Shown here: piece after piece, positions 22,945 to 33,192 of the stretch
How positions within the stretch are numbered: position 1 is the first letter of the stretch
Layout of the letters: each line of letters starts with the position of its first letter
Source of the DNA: Muraenolepis orangiensis
Lineage: Eukaryota > Chordata > Actinopteri > Gadiformes > Muraenolepididae
Direction: 5' to 3'
Assembly (NCBI GenBank): GCA_027704905.1
Contig: CM051020.1
Location: 1,305,419 to 1,369,418 of the forward strand
DNA: 64,000 nucleotides
The notes under the pieces: model-generated
Told to the model about the DNA's origin: nothing
Seen by the model: the letters and a program-made list of their open reading frames with translations, nothing else
The model's database searches: none
Position numbers and translations under genes: made by a program

Positions 22945-23166
22945 GACTGTCAGTGCCAGAGGTGCCCCGGACAGGGCTCAGCCGCCCCTCTCAAGCCCTC
23001 GACCGCCTTGGAGCTCAGGGGGGCTCCAGAGGACACGCCCCTCTTCCCCGAGTGGCGGGTTCCACTGAGGGTGACCTCCGCACTGCTGTCCGTCACCTTC
23101 ATCTACACCTTCCTCCGGGAGGTCCTGCAGCCCTACCTGGCGCTGAGTAAGAACTACTTCTACAAG
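22945..23166 (+). other. steap1: STEAP1-like exon 2
   Basis: 222 nt, 74 codons, phase 0 at both ends, between CCTCCAG and GTAAGA. It encodes the cytoplasmic lead-in (FPEWRVPLRV) and the first transmembrane helix (LLSVTFIYTFLREVLQPYL), ending NYFYK exactly as in STEAP1. Intact. Confidence 0.85.
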
Positions 23167-23335
23167 GTAAGACCTCCTCCTCCTTCACCTCCTCCTCCTC
23201 CTTCTTATGGAGCTATTAACTGACGCTTAAGAGATAGCTGCTTAAAAGACATTCAAAAACATGAAACCAATTAGTTTAATTTATTTTAAGTACTGAGAAG
23301 TTTCTCTGTGTCTTTGAAATGACTTTCTCTGTGTG

Positions 23336-23884
23336 ATTAGAGTCTGGTTGAAGCAGCCTCACCTGGCCCCAGTCAGACTGATTAGAGTCTGGTTGAAGCA
23401 GCCTCACCTGGCCCCAGTCAGACTGATTAGAGTCTGGTTGAAGCGGCCTCATCTGGCCCCAGTCAGAATGATTAGAGTCTGGTTGAAGCAGCCTCACCTG
23501 GCCCCAGTCAGACTGATTAGAGTCTGGTTGAAGCAGCCTCACCTGGCCCAAGTCAGACTGATTAGAGTCTGGTTGAAGCAGCCTCACCTGGCCCCAGTCA
23601 GACTGATTAGAGTCTGGTTAAGCAGCCTCACCTGGCCCCAGTCAGACTGATTAGAGTCTGGTTGAAGCAGCCTCACCTGGCCCCAGTCAGACTGATTAGA
23701 GTCTGGTTGAAGCGGCCTCATCTGGCCCCAGTCAGACTGATTAGAGTCTGGTTGAAGCAGCCTCACCTGGCCCCAGTCACACTGATTAGAGTCTGGTTGA
23801 AGCAGCCTCATCTGGCCCCAGTCAGACTGATTAGAGTCTGGTTGAAGCAGCCTCACCTGGCCCCAGTCATACTGATTAGAGTCT
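23336..23884. repeat. 45-bp minisatellite in STEAP1-like intron, about 12 units
   Basis: Units of 45 bp with 'gattagagtctggttgaagc' and 'ctcacctggccccagtcag'. One unit lacks a G (about 23,618), which ends the long frame. It lies between exons 2 and 3 of the STEAP1-like gene. ORFs of repeated VWLKQPHLAP or DWGQVRLLQP are artefacts. Confidence 0.95.
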
Positions 23885-24289
23885 CAAGGTAATCAAGGCC
23901 TCCAGGTTAAACCAGCCACCAACACTCAGGAGGAGCTCTAGCATGGACCGTCTGCTCTGCTCGTTCAACTACAAACTCATCCTGCTGTGTCTGTGTCGTC
24001 GGGAGGAACCCAAAGCAGCCTTAGTTGAGTCTGCTACAGACCACACCATCATAGTCTCTCCCTCCCTCCGTAGTACAAATCATTTGTTCATGATGAGTGG
24101 CAGACAAATGAAAAAAAACAACCTTGAATACAAACAGTGAAAACCATCCCAACCCACTCACAAAGCTGAGGTCAGTTCTTTCCTCCCTGCCCCTGAACCT
24201 AAATGGAGCCGACTAACAGTCTGTGGTAGGCGGTGCAGTCTATTCTATTCTATGGTACAGGATGATGATTGAACCTTGGCTTGTGTCAG

Positions 24290-24391
24290 GTGCCGGTGCT
24301 GGTGATGAATAAGACTCTGCCGTGGACGTCACCTTGCTGGCTCTGGTCTACCTGCCAGGCTTACTGGCCGCCATGTTCCAACTCTCCAGAG
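24290..24391 (+). other. steap1: STEAP1-like exon 3 with frameshift
   Basis: 102 nt between TTGTGTCAG and GTACAG. The first part reads VPVLVMNKTLP, the second reads VDVTLLALVYLPG in another frame. Human STEAP1 has one extra residue here, so the net loss is best explained as 4 nt. Confidence 0.8.
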
Positions 24392-24653
24392 GTACAGAGC
24401 CATCGCTCCCTGGTTTAATGAGGTCTTCATACCACACCTTTTGATTGATTTTTCCTCTGTGTTCATCAGTTGAAGTGGCTTGTCATTTTATTACTATGAT
24501 CGTCTTTACTACAAACATAATGAAACTCTTTGTTTTGTTTGAAAGAAGGATGTGTTCCTGTATTGAATGATAACCTCCAGGTACGGGTTGATCCGGTCTC
24601 TCTTTGTTCCCCGTTTGCGGTCCCTCTCTCCCCTTCTTGTTCCCTCTTCCCAG

Positions 24654-24820
24654 GCACCAAGTAGCGCTGCTTCCCAGCGTGGCTGGAGGGCTGGCTGTGT
24701 GTACGCAAGCAGCTGGGCCTGCTGTCCTTCTCCCTGGCCTGCCTCCATGCCCTGTACAGCCTCTGTTACCCCATGAGGAGGTCCTACAGGTACAGAGTGC
24801 TAAACTGGGCCTACCAACAG
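24654..24820 (+). other. steap1: STEAP1-like exon 4 with nonsense codon
   Basis: 167 nt between CTTCCCAG and GTGGGT. Reads GTK, stop (TAG), RCFPAWLEGWLCVRKQLGLL and on to the first haem-histidine helix and YPMRRSYRYRVLNWAYQQ. The stop stands where family members have tyrosine, one base away (TAC/TAT to TAG). Confidence 0.85.
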
Positions 24821-25786
24821 GTGGGTGGTCGGCAGGCAGGAAACTGCATTTGTGATTGAGATCAAATGTTGCCTCTAGCAGCTTTAAGGATGTGTATTAA
24901 ATCGATAACGGGATGCTGTTATGTATATTTGATTGGATAGAACAGCCATCGAGACAGCTCAGTCTGGATGGCCTAATGTCAAGTTGACAAATGCAAGCGT
25001 AAAAACGCCAATTATTAATTTTGTCCCCACATAAGAGTGTCGTTCTTTCTTTGAGAAAGGTCTGCACAACAAAAAACAGTGTCCCATTGGTTAGTGAATT
25101 GAATGCATGATCCTTCAAACCAATAAGGTATTGGGAATGGATTTGGTTTGTAATGTAGTTTGAGAAAAGTGGGAAAATCACCCACTGTTTATGTTATTCA
25201 TTCAGACACTAGAGAAGTGGAGATGGTTTGAAATGAAAGGAGCACTGCCAAGGAACGCAGGAACAGATTGAACGTCATCCCTTCTTGGAACGGCCATTAG
25301 CGATTGGAATACCTTCCTACTTGACTTTTCCAACTCAAAACACGGTGACCTCACAACCGCATGAGGTTGTGCTGACTGGTCGGTTAGGATGTTAGGAGTT
25401 GTGTTCCAGCTACAATGTGGTCCCACTGCTCATACCATACATCACTTGTTTCAAATGGCATGTAAGGTTGAACTTCCTGCTTCCCTACCCGTAATAAAGA
25501 GATATTTAATGTTGTGATCCAGGATCGGCTAACTTCGCCAGATATTGTCCCAGTATTAAAAAAAAAAAACAGATCCTGATTATCGGTACAGCCTACACAG
25601 CTCCACCTACTGGATGGAAAGAACAACAACACATACAGGCATTATAGACATTAGTAAACAACTTCTCAGACGCCGAAGGGACTGTAGTGAACAGCTCAAG
25701 AAACACTCAATACTATCCAAGCTCACTGATCCCAGTGAGATAAGCGGACACCAATTGCATTAACTCTGCGGTGTTGGTGGATTCAG

Positions 25787-25951
25787 GTACAGAAGAACCA
25801 GGAGGACTCCTGGGTGTCGGAGGACGTGTGGCGGATGGAGATCTACATCTCCCTGGGCATCCTGAGCCTGGGTCTGCTGGCCGTGCTGGCCGTCTCCTCC
25901 CTGCCCTCCGTCTCCGACCGCCTCTCCTGGAGAGAGTTCACCTGCATTCAG
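25787..25951 (+). other. steap1: STEAP1-like exon 5, intact
   Basis: 165 nt, 55 codons, between GATTCAG and GTACCT. Contains DVWRMEIYISLGILSLGLL and SLPSVSDRLSWREFTCIQ, the strongest family signature in the window. Confidence 0.88.
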
Positions 25952-26737
25952 GTACCTGAGGGTGGTCCACACACGGCTCTGTGTCGCTTCTCTCCATGCG
26001 TCTTTGCCAGTCGTTTAAAAGCAAAGGCGTAGTGGATCCTATAGAACTGCATTGTATGAATCAGGAAAGTAGCTGATGATGGAACACCACATTTGTAAAT
26101 TTACATTTTAAGGGCTGTTTAAACATTTTCACATGAAATGGTCACATGACATGTGGGAGTGTCCGTCCAGGTGTATGATGGATAGATAAGCAGCCTTCCA
26201 GTTGATACAGGCTACTGGGTTGGCACACTCACACTGTGATGTCACTGAGTCAATGTCAATTTTAGTGGCATGACAATTTTGAAACGGCTTGAAATGGCTA
26301 ATCCCACTCACACCTGGTGGTAAAATAGGGGCCCTTTAAATATATCTTCCACTTGACTTGTAGCAAGATAGCAAACTTAGCTTGGAGAGCAAGGTGTTCT
26401 TTGTAAACGTCTGAGGATGAAGAGACTGAGTGACAGGACCAGCATAATAAAAGTACACTTTTAGAGATTCCACAGAGTAGAGATGACACATAAAGGGTCT
26501 TGTTAGCATGTATAAAAATTTAAAACACTAAATGAACAAAATCCTAAGATGTTCTCCTCCCAACCGGGGTGTGATCTGATGTCACGTTGCGTGTTGCGTG
26601 AACAGGTGTAAATATCTTGTATCTTGTATCTTGTGAGCATTGAAAGCAGTAATCTGTTACCAGCAGGAAGCAGTGAATGCGGGGAAAAGGCGTGGTTCTG
26701 TGTTTTGTTTAGCCAGGAATTTAATTCTATAATAATA

Positions 26738-26781
26738 TTCCATTACATTTGTTTAGCAGACGCTGTTGTCCAAAGTGTGTA

Positions 26782-26782
<1 letters not shown>
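26738..26782 (-). repeat. Degenerate L2 3' tail
   Basis: 'tacatttgtttagcagacgc' followed by 'ttgtccaaag' resembles the common L2/SINE 3' terminus in reverse orientation. A (TG)n tract follows. Confidence 0.5.

Positions 26783-26865
<83 letters not shown>
26783..26865. repeat. (TG)n microsatellite in STEAP1-like intron
   Basis: About 83 bp of TG between exons 5 and 6. Confidence 0.97.
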
Positions 26866-26869
<4 letters not shown>

Positions 26870-27111
26870 TAATAGCAATTTAGAGATTACGAAACTAAAA
26901 TAAAACTCAACATTCCAGTTTGAACATTGGCAAAGATGACATGAGTGATGAGTAGGTCTTAATACTGCCACTGGGGATAGTTCAACATGGCCTGCAGGAG
27001 TTCCCAGTCAGCAGTGGAAAAACAACTTCAAAAATACATTTTGATCACATCCTCAGCAGAGGACAGCATGTTTTGCAAAAATTCACTTACTCTTTCCTGG
27101 CTCCCTCCCAG

Positions 27112-27391
27112 AGGTCTGTGGGTTACATGGCGTTGCTGCTGGGCACAGCTCACGCCCTGGTCTTGGGCTGGAGCGGGTGGGTGGACCCCAGGCGGTACGT
27201 GTGGTACACCCCCCCCCTCCTTCATCCTGGCCTGCCTGCTCCCGCTGGCCGTGCTGCTGGTCAGGGCCGCGCTGCTTCCTCCCTGCCTCAGCAACCGGCT
27301 GGAGCTGATCCGCAGAGGGTGGGAGCGGCCGGCCCGCCCCACGCCGCACAGCGTCCGCAACGGAGACGGGATGACGGGGCTAAAGCTCTAA
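27112..27391 (+). other. steap1: STEAP1-like last exon with homopolymer frameshift
   Basis: 280 nt where 279 would keep frame. Starts RSVGYMALLLGTAHALVLGW; the frame changes in a run of nine C after VWYTP. It continues FILACLLPLAVLLVRAALL and PPCLSNRLELIRRGWERP and ends in TAA at 27,389-27,391. A one-base homopolymer change could be an assembly error. Confidence 0.85.
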
Positions 27392-27624
27392 AGAGACACC
27401 TGGGAAATTGATACAGGTAAGAGAGACCAACCCAGATGGGATGTTCCTATACGGCATTACTATTCACCAGGAAGCCCTGTGTACATCTGGGTTGCAACTT
27501 GAGCATGTCACAATGGCTATTCACCCTGCCTCCACTAGGGGGCAGCGTCAACCCGCATTTACATTTCCCCCACACCTGTTTGTGTGTGTGTTATTGTATT
27601 GAAGTATATTATAGTGTATTTAAC

Positions 27625-27784
<160 letters not shown>

Positions 27785-30089
27785 CAAGCTGCTGTCTAAG
27801 TTACACCAAACAGTGGTTGCCATGTAAAGGACTGACCCGCTATACGCTGCAGACCATCCATGGGTCATGTGACATCCCAGCTGTCATGTGACTAAGACCT
27901 TCACAAGAGAATCCTTAGTGGATTGAGTTATAGTGTCATGTTCTATTGCTTCCATCTATCACACTAGAAGCCCTAAGAAAGATGGCTAATGATTTGATAG
28001 ATATTTGATAGATTGATAGATATTGATAGATATTAAATGTTACCCTAAATGTGCAGAATATTCAACAAATATAACGTTATTTTAAAAGTTATTTAAAAAA
28101 TGGTTTTAAATCCATTTGTCCTCCAAGTGTGGTGGTTCATATCTGAGGGAGTGTGTTTCCTTCCTTCCTCGTTCCCTTTCCTACCCTGAGGGTTCATATC
28201 TGAGGGAGTGTGTTTCCTTCCTTCCTCGTTCCCTTTCCTACCCTGAGGGTTCATATCTGAGGGAGTGTGTTTCCTTCCTTCCTCGTTCCCTTTCCTACCC
28301 TGAGGGTTCATATCTGAGGGAGTGTGTTTCCTTCCTTCCTCGTTCCCTTTCCTACCCTGAGGGTTCATATCTGAGGGAGTGTGTTTCCTTCCTTCCTCGT
28401 TCCCTTTCCTACCCTGAGGGTTCATATCTGAGGGAGTGTGTTTCCTTCCTTCCTCGTTCCCTTTCCTACCCTGAGGGTTCATATCTGAGGGAGTGTGTTT
28501 CCTTCCTTCCTCGTTCCCTTTCCTACCCTGAGGGTTCATATCTGAGGGAGTGTGTTTCCTTCCTTCCTCGTTCCCTTTCCTACCCTGAGGGTTCATATCT
28601 GAGGGAGTGTGTTTCCTTCCTTCCTCGTTCCCTTTCCTACCCTGAGGGTTCATATCTGAGGGAGTGTGTTTCCTTCCTTCCTCGTTCCCTTTCCTACCCT
28701 GAGGGTTCATATCTGAGGGAGTGTGTTTCCTTCCTTCCTCGTTCCCTTTCCTACCCTGAGGGTTCATATCTGAGGGAGTGTGTTTCCTTCCTTCCTCGTT
28801 CCCTTTCCTACCCTGAGGGTTCATATCTGAGGGAGTGTGTTTCCTTCCTTCCTCGTTCCCTTTCCTACCCTGAGGGTTCATATCTGAGGGAGTGTGTTTC
28901 CTTCCTTCCTCGTTCCCTTTCCTACCCTGAGGGTTCATATCTGAGGGAGTGTGTTTCCTTCCTTCCTCGTTCCCTTTCCTACCCTGAGGGTTCATATCTG
29001 AGGGAGTGTGTTTCCTTCCTTCCTCGTTCCCTTTCCTACCCTGAGGGTTCATATCTGAGGGAGTGTGTTTCCTTCCTTCCTCGTTCCCTTTCCTACCCTG
29101 AGGGTTCATATCTGAGGGAGTGTGTTTCCTTCCTTCCTCGTTCCCTTTCCTACCCTGAGGGTTCATATCTGAGGGAGTGTGTTTCCTTCTTTCCTCGTTC
29201 CCTTTCCTACCCTGAGGGTTCATATCTGAGGGAGTGTGTTTCCTTCCTTCCTCGTTCCCTTTCCTACCCTGAGGGTTCATATCTGAGGGAGTGTGTTTCC
29301 TTCCTTCCTCATTCCCTTTCCTACCCTGAGGGTTCATATCTGAGGGAGTGTGTTTCCTTCCTTCCTCGTTCCCTTTCCTACCCTGAGGGTTCATATCTGA
29401 GGGAGTGTGTTTCCTTCCTTCCTCGTTCCCTTTCCTATCCTGAGGGTTCATATCTGAGGGAGTGTGTTTCCTTCCTTCCTCGTTCCCTTTCCTACCCTGA
29501 GGGTTCATATCTGAGGGAGTGTGTTTCCTTCCTTCCTCGTTCCCTTTCCTACCCTGAGGGTTCATATCTGAGGGAGTGTGTTTCCTTCCTTCCTCGTTCC
29601 CTTTCCTACCCTGAGGGTTCATATCTGAGGTAGTGTGTTTCCTTCCTTCCTCGTTCCCTTTCCTACCCTGAGGGTTCATATCTGAGGGAGTGTGTTTCCT
29701 TCCTTCCTCGTTCCCTTTCCTACCCTGAGGGTTCATATCTGAGGGAGTGTGTTTCCTTCCTTCCTCGTTCCCTTTCCTACCCTGAGGGTTCATATCTGAG
29801 GGAGTGTGTTTCCTTCCTTCCTCGTTCCCTTTCCTACCCTCTACTTCCTCCTCACAGTTTCCACCGTCCCACAATAAAAGTGTGTGCCGATCCGTCCGAG
29901 AGCCGAACCCTTGAGCTGATCTGAAGTGAGTATCCGTAGTCCTATGGACATGAAGGCCTACAGTCAATAATATAATTCTATAGATAATAGAATAGATCAT
30001 CAAACTCAATGGACATTAATGTAACCGGCCTGTGGCTCAGCTAAAGTTACCTTTTCAGTTGTTTTCACAGGAAGAAGAGAAATTGAATT
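27785..30089 (+). pseudogene. CC chemokine gene copy 1 (exons 2-4), truncated in exon 3
   Basis: Exon 2 (27,785-27,887, 103 nt) reads SCCLSYTKQWLPCKGLTRYT, then LQTIHGSCDIPAV, with the adjacent CC pair and third cysteine of a CC chemokine. Exon 3 starts at 29,858 after CCTCCTCACAG and reads FHRPTIKVCADPSES, giving the fourth cysteine in the typical VCADP context. A 7-nt deletion relative to copy 2 creates a TGA at 29,922-29,924, a few codons before the donor GTGAGT (29,926). Possible exon 4 starts at 30,071 and reads KKR then a stop. Exon 1 (signal peptide) was not found between 27,391 and 27,627. The tyrosine-rich exon 2 and 'GSCDIPAVIF' recall CCL25/CCL19/CCL21-like homeostatic chemokines; no orthology claimed. 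Confidence 0.8.
28134..29840. repeat. 57-bp minisatellite in chemokine intron 2, about 30 units
   Basis: Near-identical 57-bp (19-codon) units with 'ggttcatatctgagggagtg' and a 31-nt pyrimidine-only-like stretch ('ttccttccttcctcgttccc' and 'tttcctaccct'). The last unit runs directly into the exon-3 acceptor (CTACTTCCTCCTCACAG). Rare variants: TTCTTT at about 29,188, TCATTC at about 29,310, TATCC at about 29,437 and GAGGTAG at about 29,630, the last giving a stop in the exon-3 frame. Open frames run on both strands (505 and 638 codons) because the unit length is a multiple of three. Confidence 0.97.
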
Positions 30090-30107
30090 GAATTGAATTA
30101 TTCTGTA

Positions 30108-30270
30108 TACTGTATGATGAATAATATACATGTAGGATGAATAATGAACATGTAGGATGAATAATGGACATGTAGGATGAATAATGAACATGTAGGATGA
30201 ATAATGGACATGTAGGATGAATAATGAACATGTAGGATGAATAATGAACATGTAGGATGAATAATGGATA
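30108..30270. repeat. 20-bp minisatellite, about 8 units
   Basis: Tandem units of 'atgtaggatgaataatgaac' with gaac/ggac variants. At the same place copy 2 (60,830-60,905) has only a few shorter, related repeats, so the array expanded after duplication in copy 1. Confidence 0.93.
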
Positions 30271-30523
30271 ATGAACACTTTTGTACTTTTTCTTATAGGT
30301 TCCCTTGGTTGTATTTTAAGTGGAACTTTACACTAGTTTGACATTTTGATCACCAAAGATACCAATGTGAAGTTAAATAAGTGTGGCAAAAAAGACTGTC
30401 AACAAAATGATTCTTTATGGAGAAAGTTGTATCCACACGTATGTATATATGTATATATATATAAACACATGTTGGCCTTTACTTTGTTCTGTGAACAACA
30501 AATATGTGTTTTATGAATACTAT

Positions 30524-31034
30524 TGTCACGGTTACGGTGGTTGTCAGGGGGCGTTGCCAGGCCGCGTGCGCTAGAGGCGCACACACACGCACCTGCCAAC
30601 CATTACCGTGGCTAATTGCCATTGATCTCACCTGGGGGCTTTTTATACAGCGGCGTCAGTGAGAGACGTCGCTCGTTCGTACTATGCGTAACCGGTACGC
30701 TACCAGTCCCCAGGTGACATTCATCCCTGGCTTTTGATCACCCTGCTACGGACTATCAGAGAGATAGCCCGCTCGTCTGCTGTTCCAGCCCCTCGTCGGT
30801 CCAGACGATCGACGCACCTCGACGCACCTTGACTTCCCGGTAACCCGACCCATCGCCTGTCCCAACCATCCCTACGTCTGCTACCTGTCGGCTTGACGCA
30901 CCTCGACCTCCCGGTCCCTCGTCTGTCCTGGAGATAACAATCGATTTAGTTTGTGCCGTAATAAAACCCCTGTTCTCCCTTTTCTGGTCTCCGCCTGCGT
31001 TATGGGTCCAACCTCACCACACACCTTTGTGACA
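30524..31034 (+). mobile_element. Solo LTR (same family as 11,989) with empty site in copy 2
   Basis: Begins TGTCACGGTTACGG, ends TTTGTGACA, and is flanked by ACTAT (30,519-30,523 and 31,035-31,039). AATAAA near 30,960. Copy 2 at about 61,161-61,170 reads straight through (gaatactattaaatattg) with a single ACTAT, which is the pre-insertion state. Confidence 0.93.
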
Positions 31035-31039
31035 ACTAT

Positions 31040-32327
31040 TAAATATTGAAAGAAAACAAAAACTGTATAGGAATCTTATGCTGATATTGAATATGCAAAC
31101 ACATTACATTACATACACACATACAATACACCTTAATTATTACATCAACTATTTATTCTTTGGACTTCTCAATCTTAAATGAAAGAAAGAATGGCAATAG
31201 AGCGCACACTGAACATTCCCCAAAGGAATGGAAATGGAAACTCTGATCAATCCAACATAACCCAGGGCTCTACATGACCCGCCCCTTTGAAGTGATTGGG
31301 CCAATGGAAGGAGCACCCAGTGTGCTCCCATGGGAGGTGAACTATCATGTAGTATCACCTCAAAGAAAATATATTAATTCAGATGCCTTTTGTAAACTAC
31401 AATCATTATTTGTTCATAATAAAAATCTACCAAAAGGTCACCATCCAACCATGTCAAAATTCTACCGCCATTTGGCCAGTGGCCGGTGTTAATGTCCAGC
31501 CCTAGTTACACACGGTGGCCTCTAGGGGGCGCTACACAGCAGCATGCACAGACAAAGTCAGGCTTAGAGATTATTTACAGGATATAAAACATAAAATAAC
31601 AAAAGATGGTAGAGGGATTTACGATACACCTAGGGGCATATCTTGTCAAGACAGCTAATGAACTCCGCCTGGGGAATACGCAGGATTGGAGGGCCTTGGT
31701 CTGAAGACCCGCCCCTCTCGCGCTTTTGTGTAGTCGGTAATTACTCATTGTCTGAAGGATTGATGATAGGCACTATCACCACATGTAAGTGTATGCCAAT
31801 TAGGGACTTACCACTAAGGTAATTAGACCAATTTGTATTCGGTCACCCGATTGGTTACGTAGCCAGGATGGTCTCCACCAATTCAATCGGCTGGAAAGAT
31901 TAGAAGGAAATTGATGGACTGAAATGATGTGAGATTGAACAGATTTTATGGAACATGAAAAATGTTTCAACGCACAACTTGATGACCCTTAATAACAAAC
32001 AAGTGAATGGCGTTGTCCATTATGTTACGTGTTTGCTTGGTCCAATAACTGCAAGTCAGAGGATTTGGTAGTCTACTTCCAAGAAACATTCTGCAGATGG
32101 AATTTCTTTCATAAATCTTGTTTCCCCACATTTAATTGACTATTTATTCCTAAAGACCTGGCTCTCCAGACTCTTTAATCCAAAGCGTGTTACAGTTAAT
32201 TTATGTACAGGTTAATACGGAGCAGGTAGGGGTTAGCTATCTCACCAATGCCTATAGGTACACTGCAATCTTAACCAGAACCTTTCCAATAGACCAGTCT
32301 CTAGACACATGCACCCCATTAAGCTTT
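31040..32327. other. Intergenic region between convergent chemokine and TLR genes
   Basis: No exon recognised. Most of it is also present in copy 2 (61,170-62,514), where the same 'gaactccgcctggggaatac' and 'cgcccctctcgcgctttt' words occur. Confidence 0.6.
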
Positions 32328-32589
32328 TTACTGGTCCGGTCTCTCTCCTGAGATTCCGTCCCCAACGCTGAGCAGTAGGTGCTCACCGGCCGGGTCCTCC
32401 CGGGTCTCCAGGGCCTGCCGGAGCTTCTCCCAGAACAGGTCTGGGGGTGCGACCGCTCGGGACCAGCTCAGGTACGTTTCTCTCTTCAGGAGCCTCCTCA
32501 TGCGGTGGTACGGAGACAGCTGCTGCATGGGAATGTCCTCCAGAAACACAAGGATCAACACGTCCTTCTGCTCGTCAAACAGACGGAAG
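32328..32589 (-). other. tlr22-like: TLR last exon, copy 1
   Basis: 262 nt from acceptor TTTCCCCAG to TAA. Encodes FRLFDEQKDVLILVFLEDIP, MQQLSPYHRMRRLLKRETYL, the box-3 LFWEKLRQAL and a short tail ending PDQ. Phase-compatible with the middle exon. Intact. Confidence 0.92.
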
Positions 32590-33192
32590 CTGGGGAAATG
32601 GAAATGGAGAGAGTTGTTTTTTAACATTTAACATTTAACTGTTAACTGTTGTTCCTTTAGGTGAAGGCAGGCTTCATCTTTCCTAGGTGAAGGTTGGCTT
32701 GGGATACAATGGAACTGAAGTAGGTCTTCCATCAAGACCATCGCAATGAGACAGACCCCCACCCTTGGACATTATCAATGGCATTACAGGGCTGGCCTCA
32801 TGTCTTTGATTGGATATATGTGAATACTAAGGGAGTGGGCACATTCCCACTGTTAAACTGGATTGCTTGTGTTACAAAGTGACAGGTGTCATCCAGGGTA
32901 AACCTCACTACTGAGGCCTTAAAGGTGCTGTAGGTCAGTGGCGGAGTTCTTGGTGAAACCAAGTTTGGTGGTGGATGTTAGTGAGGGCTTGTAAAACCCT
33001 CATTTTTGAAAACCCATCAGGAGAAAGACATTTGAAAACCCATCAGGAGATTGTGTGTAACTAGTGAGCTATACCCAGAGGAAAAGTCATTTTCTTATCA
33101 GAAATAAATCTGCTCTTATTTAGAGATTCCTGAAGTCTGACCTGGTATCCTAAACCTTAGGAAGTAAGAGCAAACTTATAGATCAATCTAAG

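Larger units (their letters stand above)
22720..27391 (+). pseudogene. steap1: STEAP1-like metalloreductase-family gene, disrupted
   Basis: Five candidate exons with GT..AG borders encode a six-helix STEAP protein closest to STEAP1 (no N-terminal oxidoreductase domain seen). They are 22,720-22,809 (tentative start, MET), 22,945-23,166, 24,290-24,391, 24,654-24,820, 25,787-25,951 and 27,112-27,391 (last). Diagnostic segments are LREVLQPYLA, LNWAYQQVQ, DVWRMEIYISLGI, SLPSVSDRLSWREF and VWYTPP. Both haem-ligand histidine positions (ACLHALYSL and GTAHALVLGW) are kept. STEAP proteins carry electrons across membranes through haem. Three lesions break this copy: a 4-nt (net) deletion near 24,321, TAG replacing the conserved Tyr codon of GTKY at 24,662-24,664, and one extra C in a C9 run near 27,213. 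Either a pseudogene or partly sequencing error; the substitution argues for the former. Confidence 0.85.

Noticed and set aside
22881..23223. Proline-rich alternative frames over STEAP1-like exon 2
   Set aside because: Off-frame readings of the exon and its downstream CCTCCT intron stretch.
23336..23884. Coding repeat VWLKQPHLAPVRLIR
   Set aside because: Intronic 45-bp minisatellite; frame lost where one unit lacks a base.
28134..29840. CRISPR-like regular repeats
   Set aside because: The units are contiguous with no spacers and the DNA is eukaryotic, so this is a minisatellite.
28093..30009. 638-codon minus-strand frame of repeated GRKGNEEGRKHTPSDMNPQ
   Set aside because: It comes from the 57-bp intronic repeat, which is open on both strands; no start, splice or codon signal supports a minus-strand gene.
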